DNA of 64,000 nt from Trema orientale. Lineage: Eukaryota > Streptophyta > Magnoliopsida > Rosales > Cannabaceae. Positions 24,894 through 36,360 of this stretch are shown here, one piece after another (position 1 is the first letter of the stretch; every line of letters begins with the position of its first letter). The translations under genes and the position numbers were made by a program. The DNA lies in the NCBI GenBank assembly GCA_002914845.1, contig JXTC01000014.1:761883-825882 (forward strand), given 5' to 3'. The notes beneath the pieces are model-generated. The model was not told where the DNA came from. It made no database searches and saw only the letters and a list, made by a program, of their open reading frames with translations.

Positions 24894-26089
24894 TAGTTGA
24901 GGTCAGCAATCCTCTATATCATTATTAACCTCTTGTTAGTATTCTTTGTTCACAATAACGTTAAGGATCTTAACTCCAACTTTATTTTTTTTAAATAAAA
25001 AAAAAAGAAAAAGAAAACTGCTCGTTGAAGACACTTGTAGTGCCAAATCATGCACTAATAAAAGTAGATCCATATATTTGAAGTTATATATGAGTTTCAC
25101 ATTTCTGTTATTTAGTATTACTCATTATAAATAAGTATATAGTTAAAAATATGAACATACAAATTTTTACATGGTCTTGCTTAATCTCATGGAGACGTCC
25201 TCTGCGATATATTTCACTACAGTAGAGAAATTACAATAGGGAGAATTCTTATGTGGAGACTGTATCTTTTCTCATGAGGGAGGTAATCTCTTTAGAACTG
25301 ACATGACCAGAGTTTCCTATTCTAATTAGGAATTAATAACTGAAGTACTAAATCTTCAACGTGAATTCGAATGGATTGCTAACTGGTGATGATTTGATCA
25401 CGTTTTGTTGACTTTCTATAATTCATTGCTAAAAGTCGGTCTTTTCTGGGAATGTATGCTGGGAATGTATGCAAGCTCTTCTCTTCAAGGGTCACCTATC
25501 ACACGGGGTCACAATATAATGAGCATTGGTTGACGTTGCAAGGAATTTTGTTTAGTGGGATTAGAACTATATTTTATCTATTTGTGGGACTATTTTATAT
25601 AATTTTTTTTTAGTGGAGTTTTGTGTATAATTTAAGCTAAAAAATTATGAATATATATAAATTTTTTAGTCTCTTCAAAGGAAACAAAGAAATGAGTGGG
25701 ACTTAAGCCCCACAAGGCCAAGAGTGCCCCCGTCTGAACCATACGTAAATGCTATATTTTGTTCGGTTTCTTGCTTAATTAGTTCTTTATGGATTTGTTG
25801 ACCGAGTTCGACTTGAATGATTTGATTGATTAGTTCTGCCTAGGATCCAGTTCCAACAATATGTCATAGAACATGTGAATGGCAGCTTTGATTAATGAAC
25901 TACTTTCTAATTTGTTCTCTATCTTTCCATTATTTTTGTATTGTAATCTTCAGACTCGACCAGGCTTTATCATTTGTTGTTGAGTGTGAAAATTTTTCTG
26001 TTTCTGAACACACTCCTCTGCGTCGAGATTGGCTTACAGCTGTTTATTTTAGAGAATAATTGGATATATGAATTTCAGTATTTATACGC
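24894..26089. other. Intergenic spacer
   Basis: No gene or named repeat recognised. The composition is somewhat less AT-rich around 25180-25900. Confidence 0.45.
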
Positions 26090-26370
26090 ACATTTGTATT
26101 AGAGTATCCTTTTTTTTTTTTTTTTTTCCCTATCAGTATTTGTTTTTGAATATTACAATGTACTTATTCGCCTATTTTAATTTAGTCGTAATTTTAGTTT
26201 TTATCTATTTATGATTTGTCTACGATTTAGGTCTATTTTGCAGTATTTATTACACTGTATTTGGCTATGTATATATTATATTCGTATTAGAATAAGATGT
26301 ACTTATTCGTCTATTGTAGCCCTAATTATATGTTTTCTATTTATGGACGTTTGTCTATGACATAGGTCCT
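26090..26370. repeat. Degenerate tandem duplication, ~139-bp unit
   Basis: TGTACTTATTCG at about 26159 and 26298, each followed by CTATTTATG and GTCTA(C/T)GA blocks, indicates two diverged copies of one unit. Non-coding. Confidence 0.6.
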
Positions 26371-26914
26371 ATATTTTTGAAACCATTCTCAAAGGGTTAC
26401 AAATAATTTAATTAAACAGACTAGAAGGAATGATGACCAAACTTATTGTAATAATACTTTAAGCTCATATAAAAAATAAAATAAAAATAAATTTCTTCCT
26501 AACCATTGAATAATATATTACAACCAAAGTATAATTAACCTTTACCCATACGTCTTGATCTTTTTGATTTTATTTTGCGAATAATATCCGTTCAATATAT
26601 GTATGTGTATACATACACACAAAAGGGACATTAATTAATTACCTTTTAAAAGGATCTATGTACTGAAACTTTGTTCTCAATGTATATTATAACAAGAAAG
26701 GTCACACTCTGCAAATTGAGCTCAACGCACTAAATATTGCGTAAGTAGCAAAGCTCGATCGAGCTCAGATAGACAAAATGAAACTAGAACATTTTACTAA
26801 ATAAACAAATAAATTAGAGCTTATTTGGTGGGACTCAACTGCATTTAATTTTGAGAAGAGCATAGGAGAGGTGCACCAATGATTAGCTAGTAGACAAAGA
26901 CAGCTTGGGTATTC
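26371..26914. other. Intergenic, distal upstream region of the NAC gene
   Basis: AT-rich sequence about 0.7-1.2 kb before the proposed transcription start of the NAC gene. No transposon ends or coding sequence recognised. Confidence 0.45.
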
Positions 26915-26934
26915 TGACGTGGCCTGCACGTGTC
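26915..26934 (+). promoter_or_regulatory. Paired ACGT-core motifs (ABRE/G-box type)
   Basis: TGACGTGGC (26915-26923) and CACGTGTC (26927-26934) lie four bases apart, about 650 bp upstream of the proposed NAC transcription start. bZIP and bHLH factors bind such cores. Function here is inferred only from sequence and position. Confidence 0.4.
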
Positions 26935-27323
26935 AGGAGCTTAGAGGATCCAAATGGCAAAGGGCGGCGCACCAACCAGACAAGAGGAGCTGGATTGTGG
27001 GACGAGCTATATAGAGAGAATTAAAATTGTGAATTTGTAATGTATTGTAAGAGACACACACACATATATATATATAAATTAAAACTTTATCTGGGAATTT
27101 TTGTTTTTAATGTAAAAGGTTACATTTTATATGTACCTCTGAAATAAAATAAAATAAAAAACAAAATCTAATTTTGGTGAAGAGAGTAGAAAAACTTAGG
27201 ACACAAAATAGCGGTGGAAGAGAGAGAGACAGAGATCAAAGGGGTTGGCGTGAAAACTTGTTGTCACGCCGTCCAAACAAACCTTTGAACCCAATCTGCC
27301 ACCCCACGCGCAATCAGTAAGTA

Positions 27324-27325
<2 letters not shown>

Positions 27326-27362
<37 letters not shown>
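27326..27362. repeat. (CT)n microsatellite upstream of the NAC gene
   Basis: About 18 CT dinucleotides lie some 200 bp upstream of the TATA-like sequence. CT-rich tracts are common near plant core promoters; this one may be length-variable. Confidence 0.85.
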
Positions 27363-27363
<1 letters not shown>

Positions 27364-27552
27364 TTTCAATATTGTTTTGTATATATAAATACATTTATGA
27401 AACCTTATTCTCTTAAGTCTTAGCCAACAAATCAAAACACGACAAACACCAAACATATCCTTTCTATAGCTCGATCCATTGCTCTCCTTTAGGTTTTTAA
27501 CAGCTCTCTCTCGTCTATTAATCTCTTATATACATATATATACTCTTGGATC

Positions 27553-27564
27553 TATTATATATAG
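27553..27564 (+). promoter_or_regulatory. TATA box candidate of the NAC gene
   Basis: TATTATATATAG lies in a pyrimidine-rich promoter context, with a CT-rich likely start region at about 27585-27600. If the leader intron is real, the first exon would be about 27590-27682. Confidence 0.45.
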
Positions 27565-27682
27565 TTTTTCTGCACCAAAACTCAATCTCTCTCACTCTCG
27601 AGTCTTGATCATCGATCATTTGGACTACGAGAGAAACTGATTGGATCTGAAGCACTGGTTCCTTCTTTGTTTTTAAATTCCT

Positions 27683-29064
27683 GTGAGTATCTCCATATAA
27701 TATAGGCGCAACATATCATAAACTTTTTGCATGATTTTGTAAACTCTTCGATGGTTAGCTTGTTAATTGGTAACATTTTTATTTTCGAATTCTTCTAGAA
27801 AAATTTATTTGAGAAAATCTTTGTCATTTATTTTTTGTTTGTTAAGTTGTTCTTTTTTCCTTTGGTTTCTCTGTTTAAGTTGTTTTATTCTGCTTGGAAC
27901 ATTTAGGAAGATGGAGTAGTAAGTAGTAACCCTAGTGTTGACTATCCAAGTTAGGGAAAAGAATTCCAAATTAAGTGTTTTTGTTGTTTGTCTTTCTATG
28001 TCGTTGACGGTTATATCAGCAAAGAGAGACCCCGCTCCGCGTGCATGTAGTGTACGGCACAAAACTTTTGTCGTTTAATTGTTTAGTACTACTCTGTTAT
28101 CATATCTGACTGTCTCTCATATCGGATAATATACAACATAATATTATTACTTTTTATAGTAAAGAAAAAAAGAAAAGAACTGAAGGAGCGAGCGTGGTGG
28201 GGGCGTGAAAATGTTGTCCACCCAACACATGAGAGAACTGGGAATAGGACGGAGTGCACTGCACTCAAAGAAATATAGAACATGCTTTTGCCAGCAAAGT
28301 CAAGCTTTTCGGCCAACTTATTATAAATTCTCATGTGTTAATTATATTTACTTTTATCTAAGTTGGTACATGCAACTTAAAACAAACAAAAACAGTACTC
28401 TGGCTGCTAGCTACTAGCTAGTTTGTTTGGTGGATTCCATTACTAATGGTCTGCCATAGCTTTTTTTTTTTTTTTTTTTTTTTTTTAATTAAAAACTTCT
28501 TTTGGCTGAGATAAATACTCAGTCTAAAGCTGAATATATATATATAACCTATAATATATAATATGTAATACTGGATGCAGGGACCAATGCCAAGGTGGTC
28601 CACAAAATGAAACCATCATCATTGTCATTATTTTCATCACTCATCAGCCTATATCTACTAATTAATAAGCCTTCATAATGGCAAGGGAGGAACAGATAAA
28701 AGTCTTCAGAAGTTACTATCGCCTGTAGCCCAACATGCATGCGTGTGGAAATCAACTTCTGTGTTTTTTCGATTTTACTTTATAGTAATAATAAGAAGTA
28801 ATAGTAAAGTCACATTTTTCCCAACATTGTAACTAAGAAATGAATTGAGGTTTTGCTTTTTGGAATTATAACTAATTTCATGCTTTTTTGTTGTTCTAAT
28901 ATTTGAGTCTTATATTTGTAATTTATTGGTTATAGACAAAGCAATATATGTGTATAAATACTATAGGGTCAAAAAAGAAATGATAATGTCGATACATACT
29001 ATTCAAGTTGAACGTTGTATATTTTTTCTCTGATATCTCTTTCATTGACTTGTCTGTTTCGCAG
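27683..29064 (+). other. Predicted 5' UTR intron of the NAC gene
   Basis: A good donor CT|GTGAGTAT at 27683 follows the likely promoter, and TTTCGCAG at 29057-29064 is a good acceptor only 12 bases before the start codon. Together they predict a 1.38-kb leader intron. The interval has no coding sequence and contains a poly-T run at 28461-28486. Transcript data would be needed to confirm. Confidence 0.5.
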
Positions 29065-29076
29065 AATATTAAAGCA

Positions 29077-31798
29077 ATGGAAATGGAATCTTGTGTCCCA
29101 CCAGGTTTTAGGTTTCATCCCACAGAAGAAGAACTTGTCGGTTACTACCTCAAAAGAAAGATTAACGCACTCAAAATCGATCTTGATGTCATTGTTGACG
29201 TTGATCTCTACAAAATGGAGCCATGGGATATCCAAGGTATATTAATTCAAATAAAATTAATAATAGACTTTGATTAATCGATGAGTATAGGCTTATAGAT
29301 AGGCTCAAAAAATTAGTTCTGAATTTTATTCAGAGAGAAAAGTTACTTTTACATGTGAACGAATCCCTATACATAGCAAGCTAGATATAGGATTTGACTT
29401 TTTTTTGAACCTATATATATATATATATAAAAGGCTCCTTTGCTAGGAAAAAACAGAAAATGCACACATAAGAGTTAAGGATTATTCCTCCTAACTTAGT
29501 CAACTTGTTTCTCTTTCTCTAGTAAGAGCTTATACAAACAGACCAACTGTGGTGCCAAGCGTTTTGGTATTTAATTTAAGATCTAACCAAGACGATGCAA
29601 ACGCATTATCACACACTTAGTCATGAAACTCCACAGGGCTTGTAAAAATCAACAAAAACAATAGAATGAGTTATCCTCCCCTCCACTCCCAGCTTCAAAG
29701 TATTTCTTCTGACTTATATATATATACATAGATGGAAGACAAAATGTTTTATTCTCTTGTTATATTTTTCCGATCTATTCTATTAATAAAATTCATAAAA
29801 TAGATTTTTTTCGTTATTAAGATGACATCATATAATACTATATTATAAATAATAAATTAAATAGGATATAATTAATTTTAAATCGAAAAGGAGAAAAAAT
29901 AGCAGAGTAAAGATTATACAAAACTATATATATTTATATTGAAAATGAAAATATGCATATAAATGTATAGACAAATATATATATATATATATAAGGAGGT
30001 ATTACTTCGGGTTCAAATCCAATAGGATTGTCTTTGCATGACCATATGGATCCCTCTGTTTGGGTTGTTTTATTTGGTTTTATAGCCCATTGAACCTTTT
30101 TATTTTTCTTATTAAATTTGTATGAGGTCAGGTTTGAAATGCGAATAAGGTGACCTAGTACTTGTAGAATTTTCGCTTCCTTTTTTTTTTTTTTTTTTTC
30201 TCATTTGCTTACACAGAAATGAGTATATGTATATACATATAGACACTTAAAAAATGTTATGCAAGTTCTCGTAGTGCTTTTTTCTCATTATTGATTGACT
30301 TAATTGTACAGCGAGATGCAATCTAGGGTACGATGAACAGAATGAATGGTACTTCTTTAGTCACAAAGACAAGAAGTACCCAACTGGGACAAGGACTAAT
30401 AGGGCCACGGCTGCTGGATTTTGGAAGGCAACAGGAAGAGACAAAGCTGTGCTTTCAAAGAACAGAATCATAGGGATGAGGAAGACACTCGTCTTCTACA
30501 AGGGACGCGCTCCCAATGGACGGAAAACTGACTGGATTATGCATGAATATCGTCTTCAAACAACTGAGCATGCACTACCACAGGCAAGTTATTTATTTCA
30601 TCATCTATATCTACTTTTTTAACGACTCTTTTTGAGGTAATATTGTTTCGTGTTCTATATCACGTCCAAATATAGTCTTCGTTAAATTAAAAAAAAATAA
30701 TTGAAATTTTCATTTATAAATTGTCAGAGTGACATCTTTTGGATTAATGTCAAAAGACTATAGGAACAGAAGCGGATATTGTGGTTAATTAGAAGTAAAA
30801 TCCTAGTGGGTGGGTGTATCTGTTCAATTGTTTTTGGATTTCAAGTGTTCCGGTAAATATTTTTGTTTCATGGATATCACTGAATGTATGGACAAAATTA
30901 TTGGATGTTAAGTATACTCTTATAATTTAAGAAAATGCTAAGCGAAACCAAATATCACATACTAATGAAGTTGTACATACAAATTTGATGGTGGGTCATA
31001 TATATATATATATATATGTACATGTCCTAACTAGCACAAGTGCCCTATATATAATACATATTGCTATATCTTTGAATTGATTTAGTGGGGTTTTATACAT
31101 GTTCAATCGTACGTGCTGGGTGGTGTGCCAATTTCTAATTTGTCACATGTGCAATAAGTACTATTCATGAAGAAATTAAAGATCATTTCAATTTTCTTTA
31201 TTCTAATTATTAGATAGTTGTGGCTATATATGCGCAGGAAGAAGGATGGGTTGTTTGTCGAGCATTTAGAAAGCCAAGTCCAAGTCATCAAAGGCAAGGT
31301 TTTGAAGTTTGGAATCATGCTTACTATGTAAGAGAAAATAGCAGCATAAGGTTTCCTAATACGTCTGCGGACTTTATGGAAGAAAAGCATTTAGTTAATC
31401 CAAATCAAGCTGCTGCCGCTGCTAGTTTTCACAACTGCTTTGCTTCCGCGCAAGAACTCGTCTCCAATAACCATAATGTTGCAGATCATATCCAACTCTC
31501 CGAGGTACTACCGCAGCTCGATAGCCCGTCGTCGATTTCGGCGAGTTTGGCGACCAATGAAAATTTCCAGCATAACAGCAGTACTATTATCAATGAAGAT
31601 AACTATGACAATAATGAGAGGAGTAATAGCAGCAGCCAATATATTGACTGGAAAAATTTGGACAACTTTCTTTCATCGCAACTGACAGATCCAATAACGC
31701 ACTTTGTGAGCTCCGATTTGTCGTCGATGCCCCAAAATTATCTGCACGAAGCTCAGCAGAATCGCCATTTTCTTGGTTGTTTTCCTGATCAATTGTGA
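29077..31798 (+). CDS. VND7: NAC-domain transcription factor, VND7-type
   Basis: Exons 29077-29236, 30312-30583 and 31238-31798 give 330 codons plus a stop. The N-terminal NAC domain (about residues 7-155) has all five subdomains: [63 protein letters not shown] with [20 protein letters not shown], and the [10 protein letters not shown] junction. The C-terminal region has [19 protein letters not shown] and a terminal LGCFPDQL. These match the pattern of Arabidopsis VND7 (ANAC030, 324 residues), the master regulator of xylem vessel secondary wall formation. Intron positions are those typical of NAC genes. Intron 2 begins with GC (CAG|GCAAGT) rather than GT, and that choice keeps the conserved Q|EEGWVV junction. 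The first ATG is used; a second Met two codons on is an alternative. Nuclear location is inferred from the family. Confidence 0.93.
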
Positions 31799-31925
31799 TA
31801 AAGTATGTACGTATATATATATATATACGTATTACGTCCATATTCACACATATTATTTGTGCATGGAATTAAAAAGGTTGAAGGAAAGAAAAGAAAGATA
31901 TATAGCTAACAATCGGATTTACTAC

Positions 31926-31931
31926 AATAAA
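31926..31931 (+). terminator. Polyadenylation signal candidate (AATAAA) of the NAC gene
   Basis: A canonical AATAAA lies 128 bp after the NAC stop codon, a normal distance for a plant 3' UTR. Other AT-rich near-upstream signals could also serve. Confidence 0.4.
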
Positions 31932-32439
31932 TAATCCATGCCTAGCCAGTAGGAACAGGATTAAGCTATGATTAGAGTTGTTTTAAAGATTTATATATAT
32001 GTATGCTTGGCATGCATTAGAAAAGAATGAATATGCTACTGTAAAAGGAGGACTCCTTAAATATTAAGCGAGTCATCTTTTGAGTTTGAGAGGCCAATTA
32101 GGTCAAAGTTCTAATTCAGTTTTTACCATTTTTATGCTTTTATGTAATTGTATATTTTGCTTCAGTACTACGTGCATGCATGCATTGATTAATTATAGTT
32201 CACATTCATTTTTCAATTTCAACAACTCTATTATAGCAAATATTATAGCATTTATAATCCCCAAATGGTAAATTTTGGAATTTTTTAAAAATTAAGTTCA
32301 GAGACAAGGAGATTTATAGTGAATCCTGCAAGGCTTCCCTAAATATACTTTTGTAATTATTTTTTTTCAGTAGTTTTTAATGATAATCGTCCCATGGCTG
32401 TGTATATAATTTTCGTGCAACGAGTAAGGGAATGTTATT

Positions 32440-33257
32440 ATTAGCTTCTTATAATATTAGGTTAATACATTACGACAAAAAGTCGTCGTAATAGAGCCTC
32501 AATTACAACGATAATAAGTTGTCATTGTCATAGGCTTTTGACATTTTTGGCTAATTAAAATCGTACTAATATTTTATTATTTGACCTTTAATTCATCGCA
32601 ATAATTGAAAAATTGAAAAGTCTATAATCTCGAGCTATAGTCACGGGGCAAATTTTACAAAATAAAAATATCTAGAACTATTGTAGGTCAAATAGTCGCG
32701 AAAATATGTGAAAAATTATCCTTGTAGGCAAGTTTCAGAAAAGAAAAATATTTAGACCTGTTGCCATGATATATATCGTGGTAATAGATCAAAAAATCGT
32801 AGCAATAGGTGAAAAAAATTGAAAATTCACAACTCGTGCTATCCTTGCGAGCAAATTTCACCAGAAAAAAATTGAGCCTATTGTGACGACAAATAGTATT
32901 TACATGTTTTTTAAAATGTAAAAATAAATGATAAAATTAATATAAAATATTTGAAAATAAAAAAATAAAAACCGATTCTTCCATATTCTATCTTTTTCTC
33001 TTTTGTTTCATATTCTATCTTTTTCTCTTTTCTTCCATTTCTCTCTCTCTCTCTCTCTCTCTCCCTCTCTCTCTCTCTTACACACACATATCAGTCTATC
33101 CCCCCACTTCTCTCTCTCTCTCTCTCTCTTTTTCATATACACACACACATCAGTCTATTCCCCCACCCCCAATCCACTCTGCCCCATTTCAAAATTTATT
33201 TATTTTTTTAAAAATATTAAAGACTATTGCCGCGACATATGTCATGACAACAAATAA
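32440..33257. mobile_element. Left part of an older element interrupted by the 9-kb CACTA
   Basis: Repeated motifs such as ATTACGACAAAAAGTCGTCG, TTGTCATTGTCATAGG and GACATATGTCATGACAACAA resemble CACTA subterminal arrays. The same style resumes at 42240 (ATTGCGACGACATGGAAAG) after the younger insertion. Pyrimidine-rich (CT)n blocks lie at 33040-33132. The outer termini were not found. Confidence 0.55.
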
Positions 33258-35319
33258 CACTACAAGAAAGGTGGTTTTTGCTGACAGACTACTAATAGCC
33301 AGTCGGTGAAAGTCAAGATTCACCGACGGGTTTGAGTGAAACCTATCTGCAAAAAATTGCTAAAAAAATTCATTATTGGATATCTTTCACCGACGCGTCT
33401 CTGTCGGTGTAGTGTCAAGACATCGATGGATTAATAGTTTTTGTCAGCAAATATCAATTTTTTAATTTTAAAAAAAAGAAGTAAAACGACGTCGTTTTGG
33501 AATAGGGTTATGATAAAACCCTACAACCTTTCTTTCTTTCTCAACCTCCGCCACTCAAGCTCTCTCTCTCTCCCCTCTCAAGCTCGTTTTCTCTCTCTTT
33601 CTCCTATCTCAAGCTCGTTCTCTCTCTCTCTCTCTCTCTCTCTTTCCTCCATCTCAAGCTCTCTCTCTGTTACCCTTAAGATCCATCAATCCATCCTTAA
33701 GATCCATCAATCTCTCGAGCTCTTTCTCTCCTATCTAGCTCTATCTATCCTCCAAAATAATTTGTGAACCACACAGGGGTTGTGTGCAAGGGCAGTTAAC
33801 AAAGAGATAAGCTGTAGATTCGGTCTTTGTTTTGTATAAAGTGCATACTGTAGAGTCCATATTAATACGACTTCCCAAAACTACTTGCACAGGTAAAATA
33901 TCCTGAAACAGCCCACCACCTCAAATTATTCAATGAAATTATTGTAAGAAATTGTTAATTGGGTATTATTTATATATCATATTCTTATGGACATAAATTT
34001 GGTAAGGCCTACAGTTTTAGTTGGAGAAACTTGAGCTGGGTATCTCCAATCAGATTTCGACACCTCTACTTTGCCATCGCCAATAGGTTGTTGAAGATTT
34101 TCTTGGTAATTGAATTTTTTCGTCTCTTTTTTTTTTTCGTTTGAAATTCCAATTGAAGACAATGTGTGTATGTATGTTATATATATGCTCTTAATATAGA
34201 TTTCCAAGATTAAATGTTTACCCAAAATACATGCTCTGTTACATTGTTCAGCTTTAATCTATAGGCTTGATTTGTGTCGTTTGGATATAATCAACACGAA
34301 AACTTGCCGTTTAGTTTTCATATTTTATTCAATCAATTGTTTTTTGTCCCTATTTTGGACTTTCGGTGTAGAAACTCTTTCTTTTTTTTTTTCCTCTTTT
34401 TAAACAATATTCTTTACTAGAAAATTAAGAAAGAAGATATGAGATAATTCATCTTGTTTTTTAGGTTGATGTATCTTTTCTTTATTTGGTTTCTTATTCA
34501 GTTCTTTGTAGTTGGATGAAAAGAAAGTACACGTAAAGTGTACGTGCATTTCTGTGAATTACTATATTAATAGATCAAGTGTCTCTTTGTTGAGCATATT
34601 GGACCTTAATTGTGAAAATATTTATGTATCACACAAAAAAGGAAAAATGATCATAATATATGTCCAATGTAGGGTTTCGGGTTAGGATGTATGATTTATA
34701 CTTTCTATTTTTACTCACTAGTATTTATTGATTATTGTACATTTTGGATATTATCCATACTTTTATGTTTGTTTGGTTGATTTTTTTTTTCTAGTTTTTA
34801 TAGTTATCTATATATTTTAGTTTTATATCTAATTTGTATTTATAATGTAGGTGATTTTTTTGTGGAAATGTGCACACGCTTGGCACCAAGTATTATGTGT
34901 GCACATATATGCACATACTTAGTATTAAGTGTCGAGTGTGCACACTAGTGTGCACACCTCTGGGCACTCGGTGCTATGTGTGTAGCTTGTTAAAAATAAT
35001 TTTTGGAACATGTGTTCATCATTTTAGTTCACCAAAATATGTAATAAAATATTGAACACCAAAAAAGAAGGGGAAACCTATATCGTCTATTGGAGGATCC
35101 TTAGTGGTTAGGATCTCTAAAAGCAGTGCAAGTTCTCCCCTTTTGTTTTGGCACTTAAAATTTTATCCCTTAAAAGTTTTAGGTTTTATAATATAAATAA
35201 TAATTTTTAATATTAGATTAAAATCATAGTAAATAAAATTTGTGTATTAAATAAGAAATAATCATATGACACCTAAAATGATAAAACACACTATAAGACA
35301 TAAAATATGCTAAATTTCC

Positions 35320-35840
35320 CAAAATAACCTTACCAGTAATAGATGTAGATTTTCCAAAATACCCCTATGACACCCAATACATCCCTAGAAGATCCGAAAT
35401 TACGAAAAGGCCCTTGAAGGGTTAGAGCTCCCAAAATACCCTTAGAGCACCCGAAATAGTGGTAGTAGATGTAGAATTCCCAAAATATCCCTAAGATACC
35501 CGATACACGTTCCTTTTTTTGTTGGCACTTAAAATATTATCACTTAAAATTGTAGAAAAATAAAATTGAGTAATAAACAATAAATAATAATCTAAAACAT
35601 GAAATGATAAAAAAAACCCTAATGAGACATAAAATTATAGAATTCCAAATATCCCTAAAAGACCTGATGCATCCGTAAATGACGCTAAAATTACTAAAAT
35701 ATCCCTACGAGTCCCCATACACTTGTAGAAGACCAAAAATTATCGAAATACCCATAGAAGAGTTAGAATTCTCAAAATACCCCTAAGAGTCCCGTTAGCC
35801 CCTACGAGACCTAAATTTATAAAAATACCCCTAGAAGAGA
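35320..35840. repeat. Degenerate tandem repeat inside the CACTA element
   Basis: Phrases of the type CCAAAATACCCCTA, AGACCCGA and ACACCCGATAC recur irregularly every 30-60 bp. The repeat is heavily diverged, so the unit length is uncertain. Non-coding. Confidence 0.5.
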
Positions 35841-36360
35841 ATAATCGATCTACAATTATTCTGTTGGTCAGTGATTTCCTTTCAAATATGTACGGTTATC
35901 AACTATCTTCATTATATACGTACTTTATTTTATGCATGAAATAAATTACCTTAGACCCGTTCAGTAGTCGGTGAGATATTATGCATCTCAATATCGACTT
36001 CTGAATTGTCCCGTTTGGACAATTTGGGATTACATGTTATGTGTTGTCGTTTACTTATAAACATTGTTCTCTGGTCAGATTCTGGTGGTATCTCTTTGTG
36101 TTCTCCGAGTGTGCTACATATAGGAGAACTGTGGAGAGATGTTGCCGAAATTTCCGCGTGAATGGAATAATGTTTTAGTAAATAATGAACCACAGAACAA
36201 AGTAATCTTGAATGGGATAGGGCCTTACTTTTTAGTAGTGGAGTGATAAAATGGATGTAGGACACATGCATATGGAAGCACTTGCATATATATAGGCCTA
36301 TTTGTCATTGTATACGCTATTTACCAATAATTGTTCTTCGCTGTATATGGACAATATAAG

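Noticed and set aside
33003..33767. Serine/leucine-rich open frames
   Set aside because: They are translations of (CT)n tracts inside transposon sequence.
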